From Barthelona sp. PCE (lineage: Eukaryota; Metamonada: BaSk clade), in the NCBI GenBank assembly GCA_040285745.1, contig JAUFOR010000007.1, positions 62,001 through 126,000 on the forward strand: a stretch of DNA of 64,000 nt, written 5' to 3'. Under the pieces are notes generated by a model. It saw only the letters and a program-made list of their open reading frames with translations, did no database searches and had not been told where the DNA came from. Position 1 is the stretch's first letter, and every line of letters begins with the position of its first letter. Positions 31,201-40,624 of the stretch are shown one piece after another. Both the position numbers and the translations under genes were made by a program.

Positions 31201-32067
31201 TAAACGTTGTAGATTAGAAGATGGTGTGTCGTTGATTGCATGGCCAGTTTTAATGCACCAAATGCCTTTAGATATGACATATCTTTCATTAGGCGAAATA
31301 TAAACATAATTGGGGTCGAAATCTGCATTTGTGATTGTTAGATAAGGTTTTGCAATATTGCCATTCACTCTAAACACCAAAATAACGTTGTTTCTCAGCG
31401 TTGCTACTGCGTAATTCGATGAACCATAACATTGTACACAATCATTTGGATGCAGGTAATAACTACCATCTCTGCAGGTGGTTGTGTGCAACGTGCTTAT
31501 ATCACGATGCTCCATCTCAAAATACCCACGTTCGTTGCCAAAAAATGTGACGCATGTTCCGAAATAATTGACTGTTGGTCGAACATAATTACAAGTAAAC
31601 AGATTGGAAGCATCATTGTTCACACACAAAATGCTGTGAGAAACAGCTCCATTCCTTTGCAATGTGATTAGGAAACGGTTGTTGCACAGTGATTTGATTT
31701 CAGTTATGTCAAGATCTCCAAAATTTGGAGCTTGAATCGGTAACTTCTCTGAAATATTCCAAAGCGTTAATTTTCCCTCTGTTGGTTCTTTGATAGCTAA
31801 AATATTACCGTCATCAGAGATACAGCACAGATTGCGATTGGGAAACAGGGCACAAAAAATTCGTTTTAGGTCAGATTCAATGGAATAGGCAGCTACTCGA
31901 TTATCGTCTAAAATACACGATATATACTTCCAATTGCAAGACATAGATGCATATGTGATCGCGGTGTCACATTCAATTTGATGCACTATATTATATCTAA
32001 GCGCATCTTGATTAAAATGCTTTTGAGTCACATTTATCTTTCCATTAACAATTCTGAGCTGTATCAT
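28210..32067 (-). CDS. Propeller / coiled-coil / kinase / HECT-like giant protein, paralogue of the gene at 23.7 kb
   Basis: 1,285 residues, collinear with the 1,413-residue neighbour: propeller-like (1-400), coiled coil (about 445-510), helical linker with a basic patch (TKRRRRIRKKK), kinase (about 780-1025), HECT-like (about 1055-1285). Kinase motifs are fuller than in the paralogue: K792 (FIKCFC), alphaC glutamate in RRELRVL, IRDIKPQN with D895 and K897, D916-F-G, and an activation segment ending TINFMAPEV followed by SDIYSLGE. The histidine of HRD is isoleucine. In the HECT-like part the N-lobe core (YCCLIFGVPINDI) and the ILCREPH element are present, but the C-lobe site reads VSLGFSG with no cysteine. 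No zinc module follows. It may be an active kinase on a dead ligase scaffold; inferred. Confidence 0.78.
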   Translation of the reverse strand: MIQLRIVNGKINVTQKHFNQDALRYNIVHQIECDTAITYASMSCNWKYISCILDDNRVAAYSIESDLKRIFCALFPNRNLCCISDDGNILAIKEPTEGKLTLWNISEKLPIQAPNFGDLDITEIKSLCNNRFLITLQRNGAVSHSILCVNNDASNLFTCNYVRPTVNYFGTCVTFFGNERGYFEMEHRDISTLHTTTCRDGSYYLHPNDCVQCYGSSNYAVATLRNNVILVFRVNGNIAKPYLTITNADFDPNYVYISPNERYVISKGIWCIKTGHAINDTPSSNLQRLVKELPINDIFVLNLCYFVRCIDHYCLFSFGDLMDYRPFKTICDCIEHEGKGFIFTDKWCVVFSTGWRQKKHAFSYKHIQLHHLDGNVVRAATNDVYPNMFQLTTETGTTFQQLWNGTEFVDHKIASSGEDMLSLGQEVFLNRSMLQLTEHLLKNSLEDVELRLSTSFDQKISMIEKQHADAMAAASGKQEMLERKLKEADMKLQEINFKMDAAISVILDSKEDSKCIEELQKYAEQCFTEFSNIILPSGETLRMLEEAITVDMLPTLSAGMSECVMFSELMDNAIHKFDLNYTLAASIQNRISDFEPQNTATRIIYEHVCHRLLEKARDFDQHFVFLEECSNFDFAVAFNECQLLNDTYSRIPVISDAYSELWNQLQEEKPTKRRRRIRKKKDTHFDVNMLNELNVLIQRCLEDLECIVDSRFTTISRELKYEYMTWKTKLDKLTESITLNLNLKTQLEKIKVDDLPLPCEITSMSSELYLNGALDNESLDNCKIALDNKFIKCFCICDDCDTRDDNIKALRRELRVLSRKSKHIVALKNIVFVAVEEDEELYVEFVCLELELAFMDLDKYLIENPDLCLKTRNSLAQQMISCVSYMRSSGIIIRDIKPQNFLIFCHDTGLSLKMCDFGVSIDTTQTLISTTTVGTINFMAPEVREPGHPHTFMSDIYSLGETLRYVYGQNDAHSDVLSKCLSPNPLDRPSIFDLYVYFSPKDESIRSLSNRYMLSKICSPPFECTIDSESDFVHVFENYASCMGSDNEIGFRISRNSMLLTFEEFADDIQTSGMVPLLSEQTSTALAVFTYCCLIFGVPINDILVGNVLLNAISRDHDDLLSERVFSRIFPSEYASFDIEEMDLTENMNVSMMSSQIHRIFHSGKFAAEQHLSELSFHEIKSILCREPHICSDDVFSCFTFKPDVSDRIRESLRDVLADMRSDHLTNIISWLFGSYNKTHSISVVLQSDPSLGVSLGFSGRVLRVSSCPRRTRMGIIKRSVTIQQ

Positions 32068-32582
32068 GCACTAAATTATGCGCCATATAAGACTTGAACA
32101 AGATCGAAATAGGCTGAAAGAGGTGAAGAAATTAATATCGTGATATGTTTATTGTTATGGTTGGGTTGATCGGTGATAGGCTGTTAACATTGTAGTGTAA
32201 GCTTCGCTAATAGGAGATAAATATCATAAATCAAAAGAGAGACAGAAAAAAAAAGCAAAACCTGTCAATTTTGTGTTTTTTGTCACGCTTTAAAGTGCTT
32301 AGGTGAAATTTAAACCAACAAAGATTGCTCCATGAACTATTATTGAGAATAAAGCGGTTGTAAACAGGTTTATTTATTGATTATTTAATGTTATGTAAGC
32401 GGAAGAGGAAAAGCATTTTTAAACAATTTTTTGAGGTATACCTTAATCTTATGTCGCTTGGAAGCATGTAAAACTTATACTAACGAGATATAATTATGTA
32501 GAAGCTTGTTAGAAGAAAGATTTTCTTGTTTTATATTTATAGACCCTTTCTTCGAATTTGTTTATTTTAATTAATTTGCAAC
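32068..32582. other. AT-rich intergenic region
   Basis: 515 nt between two divergent giant genes. It is AT-rich with short A runs; no gene, RNA or repeat recognised. Confidence 0.55.
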
Positions 32583-35500
32583 ATGTTAAACCTAGGGTTT
32601 AAAAGGCAGTTACTGCTTTTGACTGTTTTGTTCTTAGCACATACGGCAGCCTTAACATTCCACGAGAAGTATAACGGATACGAGTATGAGGCACCAAGTT
32701 CCACCTCGGATTCATCTCGTTATTTTATATTTGAGAGGAGTTTCTCTGAGTCTTGGCCATTGATTATGAATTTCAAGCTTTTGCACGGTGGAGTAACAAC
32801 AACATTAACAACAGACTGTAAGAAGGAGCTGGATGAGGAGTTCTTCCGAGTCTATCAGTGTTTGATTCCTGCACGAACAGCAAGCAATGAATTTTCATAT
32901 GTTTTAAAGGTTAGAAATCTGACTGAAACACACATTAGTGTTTATAAGGAGTACGAAAAACCCGTTGGAGGGCTGATTGTTTCTTCCATGCATGCGTGGA
33001 ACTTCACCTTTAACTTCACGCTTTACCTCAAAAATACTATAGGAAATGATACGGTTCAGATGTGTTACGGTGCTGACTGTGGTGGTTCTATTGTATACCA
33101 TGATATGTTCCTCTCTGATGGTGGTTTGTGGGAGATTTCTCTTTCCACCTTGAGCGTTCCCAACCATTTGGATTTGCTTACTAAACAGGATTTTAACGTA
33201 CAAATTGGAGATAAAACAATACCACGCTCAGAATTTACGATTATGACGTTCACAGAATCTGAATCATATCCGCAGCAAATATTCTCGAATCAACGGGATT
33301 ACGGAGACATCCTGCACGTAATGGCTGAAGAGCAGGACCTCGACATAAACTCCATTCAGCTCGGTGGGCCTGTGAAAATATGTCTTGGAACAGAAGCAAA
33401 CCCCAGCGTCGCGTGCACATATGAGAACCCCAACTATCAGTACAGAGTTGGTGATGCCATCGAGTTCATCGAGGAGAGCTTTTTTGATATGTATCAGTAT
33501 ATAGATCCCGACACAGGGTTCACTCGTTCCATGCTACGAACATACATCAACACCACTTGGGAAACAGAAGCAGGTGTTCCTGACGGTCTCTACTTTGTTG
33601 TTGACGGAACTGAACTTCAGTTTAAGATATTGGATCTGGCAGTTTACGATGTCAAGGATGGGTTCCCGCACGTAGAGGAGATGTCACCTAAGTTCATTGA
33701 GTTCGACGTTGCGTCAGACCCGATTGAAATATCTGCAACAATCACCAATCACATGAATTCATTCCATTCATACTACGATCAGACTCCTGTTGATCTGGGC
33801 GACGGAAACTACACGTACGTGAAGCGTCTTGCGTTCGGCACTGATGGGGGCGGTCCGCTGGCTGAAATCGATGCTTGTCTGGGAGTTTCTCCTTGCGATT
33901 TTTCACTGAATATTGATAAGCAGATGTTTTATGAGGGTGAAGGCGAAGAGTCTCAAGCAACGTTCACGCTGGTTAAGAACACGATCGCAGCCCCCATCAC
34001 ATGGACAATTGGCAAAAGAGTAACGATCCCTGCTGCTGTGGACATTCAAGGAGGAGACTCAAACTTTACTATCTGGAGAACACCCACAGCCTCTGCTATT
34101 TCAGCGAATACATTTGCGTGCAACTCAATGGTGTCACTTGAACTGTATTATGATCCATACGTTGTGCCGGATTTACGTAAGAACAGCAACAATGGTCTTA
34201 TCATAGTTCAAGACCTATTCGGCAACCTTGTCACTAACTTCACAGTTGACCTGAACTTTGCCCAGCTTGACAGTGAGAAGCTGCAGACATTTATCTTGGC
34301 GTTTGAGCTTGACCTCTCGGATCAGGGTTATGATTCGTTTGTGGAGCTTAACGTCTTGGTGTCCTGGGATGGCGTGACCACACCGCTGTCGTCGACCAGC
34401 ACAAAGATCACCTGCTTCAATTTGAATGAGATCACAAGTGTCACACCCAATCAAATTGGTTACAATGCTGAAGAAGTATACATCACGCTAGCATCATCAA
34501 AGGACTTTGTTGTTATGCCTGGCCGTTCACCAAAGTTGCGTGTGATTCCGATTGGGCTCGAATCCGCTCAGGTTGACATTGATAGCGATGATTTTACTGT
34601 TAATGGGGCTGAGATTACGGCTGAAGCACCTTCATTTTCATTCAGCGAGGATGCTACTGTTGAGATTTTGTACTCGCCCAATGGAGAGTTCTTTGCCACA
34701 CCAGACTACACTGATACGCGCAACCAATTGAATTACATTAGTTCGATCGACGTTGAAGTTGCTGGGTTTTCTCAGTACATTTTGACAGATTTTTGCACTG
34801 CAGTAGGTAACAGCGAGGTTGTCGATCTCACAATTACACTTGTTGATTCGCTGCCCGAGAAGGAGAACGTACCTATGGTGTACGTAGAGGTTATGAACGC
34901 CAATGGTGCAGTATTGTACACACAGCAGGTTCTAGAAAGTGATATCGACTCGGAGTATAAGGTCTTCACAGTCACATTCGATATTAATGCTGCATGTGGG
35001 TCAGTCACAACGCCGGGCATCTATAAGATTGCGCTTTCGGCAAACGTTAGTCCAATCTATTACTTTATGCAGACCGAGGTCGTCTTTACTGGTGAGTCAA
35101 CAGTGTTTTCTGAGTTCCGTTTCAATAACACGTTGAAGAACTCCTTTTACCAGTACGGTGGTGTTAAATTTAATCTGTTAGGCAGCGGTTTTTCACCATT
35201 CGTTGGCTTGTCCGGAAATGAAGGACCCAAGCTAAAGTTTACAGGTGCGCTAAGCACATCAGTAGCTGACGAGACGACTGATCTTATCTTTTTGAACGAC
35301 ACACATGCTGAATTCACCCTACCTTCGTTCAGGTATGCAGTGGAGACGACGTTAATGGTTTCTTATATCAAAGACACGTTCCAAAGCATTGATGGACTCA
35401 CATTTTCGTTTGAGAAATGCGAACTCGGCTGGTATCAAACCACATTTTTGGATGTATGCAACGAGTGTCCGCTGGGAACATATGGCTCCGAGCGCGGAAT

Positions 35501-37568
35501 TTCCCAATGTACATCAGCTGATGAAGGTTACTATGTTGATCAGCTAGCTTCTACTTCAGCATCAGTGTGCCCTGAGTTTGCTCTTTCTGGTGTCGGTGCA
35601 ACTGACATCCTCGAATGCTATTGTCGTGACGACTATTATGGTGAACGCGGTCTGAATTGTACAGCGTGCCCAACCGGAGGAGAGTGCATTTTCCCCAATA
35701 ATGTCTGGCCTGTCGCTAGCGCTGGCTATTATGCAAACGAGACTAACCCTGAGGTCATCAGCGAGTGCATTCCCGCCATTGCTTGCGTTGGTGTACAGGC
35801 TGCGAACTGCTCTTCTCTAAGCGATTGTAACCAGTGCGCTACAGGCTATGCTGGAGACCGCTGTGCATCATGCGATACTAATTATTACAAGAGCAACGAG
35901 TTGTGCAAGGAGTGTCCTTCAACAGACTATGCACAGGTTGGAATCCTTTCTGTGCTTGGTGTATTTGCCGTTTACGTAGGAATCATTGTGCAGTCCGCTG
36001 CAAGCGAACTGACCGACGATGTCAATGATTTCCTCGAGCTGATTCAATCCGACCAGATGGTAAAAATGGGTAAAGAAGCGTTTAAAACAGCAAAGTCAAT
36101 GTTCAAGCAACTTCGTCTCACAAAGCTTGGTATTTTCGTCAACTTTGCGCAGGTTTTCAGTGTTTTCCCAGATTTCAACATCTCACTGGGTCCGTTAGAG
36201 GAGTGGTTTGAGAAAATCTTCGAGTGGTTCTCGTTGCTCAAGTTCGATTTCCTCACGATCTCTCCTCCCGAGTGCTACACACCTCTCTCGTTCTACGACT
36301 ACTATAAGCTGAAGATGTTGATTGTACCTGTCTCGTACATCTCGTTGGTATTGGTTGGTTTTCTGATATGGCTCATCCCTCGTATCCTTGGATGCTTCAA
36401 TGGGTGCCATCGCCGTCAGAAGACTATCACAGACATTCACGATAAGGTTATGTCATTGTTCATTATTATTCTCATTTATACGTACACATACATATCCGAC
36501 TCTGTAATCTCGTATGCGAACTGCACAACAACGAGTGATGTTTCAACACAGAAGGTTATTGCTAAATCTCCAGAAACCGTGTGCTACACGGACGAGTACA
36601 ACGACTTTGCGCCAATGTATTACCTTGGTCTAATCCTGTACGTGGTTGGTATCCCTGTATCTCTCATGGTGATTCTGCGCCAGCTCAAGAAGAGGGATTC
36701 CCTCGGCAAACCGCGTGCAAAGGCATGGCTTGGTATTATGTACGAGCACTACAGACCCCACCGCTATTTATATGAGCCTCTTATTATGGTCAAGAAGTTG
36801 CTTATTGTTCTGTCCACAGTTATATTTACTGATAAGTACGAAGGCACGTTGGTTGGTTGCTTCTTTTTGTTCCTCTATTTGTTGATGCAGGTGCGAATGA
36901 TGCCATATGCGGAGAGCAAGGATAACGTACTGGAGTTCCTGAGTCTGCTCACGAACTTCTATTTGCTGCTTTCACTTCTACTCATGAATTCGAACCTGAG
37001 CACCCGTGCCAAGACATGGCTGTCAACTCTGGACTTTATTTTGATCGGTCTCAACACACTGTTCTTCGCCATGCTGTTTATCACACAGATCCGTGATCTG
37101 TGCAAACCTAACGACGAGAAAGACGTCGAAGAGGAGGCTGATGTTGATTTTACTATGTACTCGATAAACGGTGAAATGGTTCCGCTTTCCGGTGAGGCGG
37201 CCAAAAAGGCAAGTGAGTTTATCAGACAGCTCAGCAGAAAGCAGGGACACAGACGTATGTCGGTGGTTGATGCCGCAAAACGCTTTTCGGCTGCTCGTCG
37301 TAATTCTATGCCTCCTCCAATGGAGGGCGAGTATGAGATGCAACCGCTGGGCGTTGAGCCATTTGCTGGTGTGCAACTACAGGCACCGGGCATGATCTCA
37401 GCACCAGTACCAGTGATGCCTTCTGATAACAGCGAGGCACACATTGAGGAAGTGCTTAACTTTGACACCAACTCTGCGTTGGACGATTCAGACGAGGATT
37501 ACGAGCTCCCAGCTCCCAATATGCCTTCTCTGACTGAAGAAGAAGATCATGGCATGCACATTGTGTAA
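32583..37568 (+). CDS. Giant polytopic receptor-like membrane protein
   Basis: 1,661 residues. A signal peptide (LLLLTVLFLAHTAA) is followed by an ectodomain of about 930 residues rich in beta strands and N-glycosylation sites, with blocks resembling IPT/TIG folds. A cysteine-rich stretch of GCC2/GCC3 and EGF-like type (about 955-1115; CNECPLGTYGS, CTACPTGGEC, CASCDTNYY) comes next. About eight membrane segments follow between residues 1118 and 1505, and a 155-residue cytosolic tail is rich in E, P and M with a basic RRMSVVDAAKRFSAARR segment that could be phosphorylated. The plan is like protist receptor or TRP-like families with Cys-rich ectodomains, but I cannot assign it to one. Its stop is 1 nt from the stop of the convergent proteasome gene. 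Confidence 0.75.
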   Translation: MLNLGFKRQLLLLTVLFLAHTAALTFHEKYNGYEYEAPSSTSDSSRYFIFERSFSESWPLIMNFKLLHGGVTTTLTTDCKKELDEEFFRVYQCLIPARTASNEFSYVLKVRNLTETHISVYKEYEKPVGGLIVSSMHAWNFTFNFTLYLKNTIGNDTVQMCYGADCGGSIVYHDMFLSDGGLWEISLSTLSVPNHLDLLTKQDFNVQIGDKTIPRSEFTIMTFTESESYPQQIFSNQRDYGDILHVMAEEQDLDINSIQLGGPVKICLGTEANPSVACTYENPNYQYRVGDAIEFIEESFFDMYQYIDPDTGFTRSMLRTYINTTWETEAGVPDGLYFVVDGTELQFKILDLAVYDVKDGFPHVEEMSPKFIEFDVASDPIEISATITNHMNSFHSYYDQTPVDLGDGNYTYVKRLAFGTDGGGPLAEIDACLGVSPCDFSLNIDKQMFYEGEGEESQATFTLVKNTIAAPITWTIGKRVTIPAAVDIQGGDSNFTIWRTPTASAISANTFACNSMVSLELYYDPYVVPDLRKNSNNGLIIVQDLFGNLVTNFTVDLNFAQLDSEKLQTFILAFELDLSDQGYDSFVELNVLVSWDGVTTPLSSTSTKITCFNLNEITSVTPNQIGYNAEEVYITLASSKDFVVMPGRSPKLRVIPIGLESAQVDIDSDDFTVNGAEITAEAPSFSFSEDATVEILYSPNGEFFATPDYTDTRNQLNYISSIDVEVAGFSQYILTDFCTAVGNSEVVDLTITLVDSLPEKENVPMVYVEVMNANGAVLYTQQVLESDIDSEYKVFTVTFDINAACGSVTTPGIYKIALSANVSPIYYFMQTEVVFTGESTVFSEFRFNNTLKNSFYQYGGVKFNLLGSGFSPFVGLSGNEGPKLKFTGALSTSVADETTDLIFLNDTHAEFTLPSFRYAVETTLMVSYIKDTFQSIDGLTFSFEKCELGWYQTTFLDVCNECPLGTYGSERGISQCTSADEGYYVDQLASTSASVCPEFALSGVGATDILECYCRDDYYGERGLNCTACPTGGECIFPNNVWPVASAGYYANETNPEVISECIPAIACVGVQAANCSSLSDCNQCATGYAGDRCASCDTNYYKSNELCKECPSTDYAQVGILSVLGVFAVYVGIIVQSAASELTDDVNDFLELIQSDQMVKMGKEAFKTAKSMFKQLRLTKLGIFVNFAQVFSVFPDFNISLGPLEEWFEKIFEWFSLLKFDFLTISPPECYTPLSFYDYYKLKMLIVPVSYISLVLVGFLIWLIPRILGCFNGCHRRQKTITDIHDKVMSLFIIILIYTYTYISDSVISYANCTTTSDVSTQKVIAKSPETVCYTDEYNDFAPMYYLGLILYVVGIPVSLMVILRQLKKRDSLGKPRAKAWLGIMYEHYRPHRYLYEPLIMVKKLLIVLSTVIFTDKYEGTLVGCFFLFLYLLMQVRMMPYAESKDNVLEFLSLLTNFYLLLSLLLMNSNLSTRAKTWLSTLDFILIGLNTLFFAMLFITQIRDLCKPNDEKDVEEEADVDFTMYSINGEMVPLSGEAAKKASEFIRQLSRKQGHRRMSVVDAAKRFSAARRNSMPPPMEGEYEMQPLGVEPFAGVQLQAPGMISAPVPVMPSDNSEAHIEEVLNFDTNSALDDSDEDYELPAPNMPSLTEEEDHGMHIV

Positions 37569-37569
37569 T

Positions 37570-38292
37570 TTATTCAGTTTCTGGTACTTCAATACCCTCA
37601 ATGTCCACCCGTTCGATATCGACAGCATCCTCGACTCTGCGGACAACCATCATCTCCCTACTGTAAAACTCTTCTGGAATAGTCGCATCTTCTTTTAGCA
37701 AGTCCATAATCCTCTTCATCTCGACAACTGCAGTGTCTACGTCGATGTCAGCAAGGTTCAAGCGCTCGAGCTCTGTCTTGGCAAGTTGCCTTCCATCTCC
37801 TGCAGCGTTTGCAAAGTAACCCAGGTTTGCACCACTGGGGTTGATGCAGTAAAGTTCAGGCTTTCCTTTGTAGACACCAGCGATGAAAACTACGCTTCCA
37901 TAGGGACGGTATACGCCGTGAAGTGTGTGAGAGTGGACTTCCATAGCTACTTTGTCCGCAATTGCACGAATGCCAGGCTCAACTTCGCTTTGTGCACGGT
38001 GATTGGAGCATTCTTCTCTGGCACGTGCGACAAGGGCCTTACCATCGAATAGAAGACCAGCACAACCCATAATGATGTGATCATCAACAAGGAAGAGACG
38101 ATGATGAGTACCTTCAACAACATGCTTTGTGGGTAGGCGGATTTCTGATGCTAAAACGATACCATCTGAGCATCGGATACCAAGAACTGTTTCTTGATCA
38201 TCAACCGCTTTAGAGGCATATTCTACCTGATAAATACGACCATCGGTAGACAATATACCGCACGATAAATCAAAACCTCCACCAGATGACAT
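37570..38292 (-). CDS. PSMA3: 20S proteasome alpha subunit, alpha7 type
   Basis: Structural alpha-ring subunit of the 20S proteasome. The 240-residue protein starts with the alpha signature (GFDLSCGILSTDGRIYQVEYASKAV), keeps the GIRCSDGIVLASE strand pattern and the HxxTLHGVYRPYG block, and ends in an acidic tail. GIRC and YxVEYAxKAV best match alpha7 (PSMA3/PRE10), although the tail is shorter than in human. The start is fixed by a CCCTTTTCACT motif 7 nt upstream. Confidence 0.92.
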   Translation of the reverse strand: MSSGGGFDLSCGILSTDGRIYQVEYASKAVDDQETVLGIRCSDGIVLASEIRLPTKHVVEGTHHRLFLVDDHIIMGCAGLLFDGKALVARAREECSNHRAQSEVEPGIRAIADKVAMEVHSHTLHGVYRPYGSVVFIAGVYKGKPELYCINPSGANLGYFANAAGDGRQLAKTELERLNLADIDVDTAVVEMKRIMDLLKEDATIPEEFYSREMMVVRRVEDAVDIERVDIEGIEVPETE

Positions 38293-38298
38293 ATTGCG

Positions 38299-38309
38299 AG
38301 TGAAAAGGG
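38299..38309 (-). promoter_or_regulatory. M5-like element of proteasome alpha7
   Basis: CCCTTTTCACT on the minus strand, 7 nt before the ATG. It is one of the clearest examples of the motif. Confidence 0.65.
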
Positions 38310-38828
38310 AAAAATTTGTGTATTCGTTGTAGAACGCTGTCTTATCGTTATTTGCCTGCTGAGTGGTGTTTATTCAATAAATTCTTGGATTTTATGCGTT
38401 GAATGTACTTGTTGAAGCGCTATGGAATGCTTGTGAGCCACTTTTTTTTGTAAGTCATATCTTTTTTTGCTGGATTCTAAGCAGGCAAAATATATAGATG
38501 TAACTACAATATTTAATCTATATATATAAACGTATCTATTTTGTTCTTATTTTTGTAATATCACTTTTAACTTAAATTGTGGTATGTTTGTGATTATTAT
38601 GAATGTACTATGATGTTGAAAACGGATTCCACACGAATAAATGCGATTTATTAAGAAGGATGTTGTGTGTGAGTATGATCGTCGTATATGAAGTAAAATG
38701 ATTCACACTATTCACACAGTAAGTGTAAATAGTATGATTTGCATCTTTGTAATGTTCCAATACTCTTTTAAAGGATCTAAATTTTGTTTTTCCTTTTTAT
38801 TTCCTTTTGCGTTGTTTTTCTTTATTTA
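38310..38828. other. AT-rich intergenic region with a TA microsatellite
   Basis: About 520 nt between divergent genes. It contains a short TA run near 38519-38528 and T/C-rich blocks (CCTTTTTATTTCCTTTTGC from about 38790) just upstream of the Vti1 start that may act as its promoter. No gene seen. Confidence 0.5.
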
Positions 38829-39639
38829 ATGAATCACTTTGATGTATGGGTCTAGCGGTAACCGGAGTATGTGTTGTTTAAAACATGTGGGTACGATCAC
38901 AGTGAGCAGATTCATCAGATATTTGCAAATATTTGTAGAATGACAGCTATGAGGGATAAAAACGCATTAAAGGCACATACTGGTTCGGAACGAAGAATAA
39001 CCTAATATTTAGAACTATCATCAATCGTTTAACAGCACCCAGGGTGAAATTTCTCAACTTATCTCTGAGATCGAACGGTCATCAAACGATCAGGCAGTTG
39101 CCCGCAACACCAGGGATATCCACCAGGGTATTGAGTCACTCAAGAACAACCTGCGTTCCATGGAGATGGAGCTCTCTGGTCTTGGTGCCCTTGTTCGCTC
39201 ACGCTATGAATCGCAAGTGAACCAGTGCAAGAGTCAGGTGCAAACACTCGAGAGGCGTTTTGCTCAGGCTAAGGATTCCTCAAGACGTAACATTGAGCGT
39301 GAGAACTTGTTTGGTGGAACATCAGCTACCACAACAATGGCTCACGATTCTTTGACAACTGCCACACGCGATCTCGACCGTCTGAAGGGTGCCAGTAGAA
39401 CCACTAACGATTTGGTAAATCTGGGTGGTGAGATGCTGGGTCGTCTTCACGAACAGGGTCAGCGACTTGAGAACACAGAACGTACCCTCGACCGCGGTCA
39501 TGCAGAGGTCGATAGGGGTGAGAGTCTCATCTCTACGATGCGTAGACGTGTTACAACCAACAAGTGCATTCAGTACTGCATTATTTTTGTACTCATTGCC
39601 TTAATAGCATTCCTCTTGTTCATCCTAATTACGAGATAG
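38829..39639 (+). CDS. VTI1: Vti1-type Qb-SNARE, two exons
   Basis: Tail-anchored SNARE for fusion at Golgi and endosomes. Exon 1 is 38829-38843 (MNHFD) and exon 2 is 39013-39639, giving 213 residues. Splicing produces an N-terminus FDNYHQSFNSTQGEI that matches the FEGYEQDF-type start of Vti1 proteins, which is the main support for the tiny first exon. An Habc-like three-helix region (to about 105) is followed by the SNARE helix with the central glutamine in the ENTERTLDRG region and a C-terminal anchor (YCIIFVLIALIAFLLFILI). Without the intron the protein would lack its start. Confidence 0.88.
38844..39012 (+). other. Intron of Vti1 gene (169 nt)
   Basis: Donor GTATGG, acceptor CCTAATATTTAG; phase 0. 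The donor is chosen because it restores the conserved Vti1 N-terminus; a nearby GTATGT at 38869 gives the wrong phase. Confidence 0.8.
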
Positions 39640-39958
39640 ACAGTAAATTGTGCATATATTTGGATAGCTTGTGGTATTAGTATTGTGAAAAAAAGAGATT
39701 TTTTCAACTTCATGCAATGTGAATTTTTTCATTCAAATATGTCGTTTAGGTAGTATTTGACGGTGTGTAGCAAGTTGAAAGAGTTACTATCAAGATTGAA
39801 TAGCGCAGGTTTTTCCAAAGGAGGTTAATTCAAATTTTGACACCTTCACAGCGATACAATAGATATGGTAAAGCATGTTGATAATATTAGAAAAAGATAA
39901 TAATCTTTAGGAATGTTGTATATCTCTATTTTCCCTCTTTTCCAGTTTTTCCAGTCTT
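39640..39958. other. Intergenic region
   Basis: About 320 nt, AT-rich. TTTCCCTCTTTTCCAG at about 39931-39946 is a possible M5-like promoter of the next gene. Nothing else seen. Confidence 0.45.
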
Positions 39959-40444
39959 ATGTCGTCTGAAGTGGTGCAAGAGACTAGTTTACCCGCTCCC
40001 ATGTTTACCACACCCTTCAAATCGAAGAACACCATTTCAAATGCGAAACCCATTTCAGGTGCTAGCAAGCCTCCAATGCTGTCCCCCCTGTTCTCACTAA
40101 ACAGTTCAAGGCCGAAAATTGTACATTCTACCACACACATTGATGCAAAAAAAAATTCTCAGTTATTTGGAGCTGATATTAGTAATGAAATGGTATACAC
40201 ATCTACAGCACTCACATGTTGCTCAAAATGTGATAGATTTCCATGTATTGATGCATTTTCTAGTGATATAGGAAATGTAGTTTGTGGAAAGTGCAAAGAA
40301 GCGTTTGATCACGGCAAAGAAGAGTATCATCGGATCAGAACTCGTTTGCCAAAGTGGTTTTTAAAAATGATAGTTGAGCAGGGTTCTGTTAAAGAGGCCG
40401 ACGTACTTTCTGTGATTGCATATACTCAAAGATCTGCTTGTTAA
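39959..40444 (+). CDS. Zinc-ribbon protein, unrecognised
   Basis: 161 residues. The first 80 are S/P-rich and probably disordered. A CxxC-x17-CxxC zinc module (CSKC then CGKC, about residues 90-114) is followed by a helical C-terminus (PKWFLKMIVEQ). The finger spacing equals that of the XPA zinc finger, and the following helix could be compared with XPA, but the match is weak and most XPA hallmarks are missing. Best left as a hypothetical zinc protein. The start follows a TC-rich tract. Confidence 0.55.
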   Translation: MSSEVVQETSLPAPMFTTPFKSKNTISNAKPISGASKPPMLSPLFSLNSSRPKIVHSTTHIDAKKNSQLFGADISNEMVYTSTALTCCSKCDRFPCIDAFSSDIGNVVCGKCKEAFDHGKEEYHRIRTRLPKWFLKMIVEQGSVKEADVLSVIAYTQRSAC

Positions 40445-40624
40445 CGTGCTCAATTAATTTAGAGCAGTAAAGAATCAGTTTTGAACATGTGAAATTTTTA
40501 TGCATTAATTTTTATTGTTTTGTGGACACTGTCACCCATAGACAATTTTTCGTACGAATAAACATCATTGAATCAATTTTTATGCACTGAGATACAAAAA
40601 AAGAAGAGAAGCCCAAATTCTCTT

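Noticed and set aside
38869-38875. Alternative Vti1 intron donor GTATGTG
   Set aside because: Gives the wrong phase for exon 2 and loses the conserved FDNYHQSF start.
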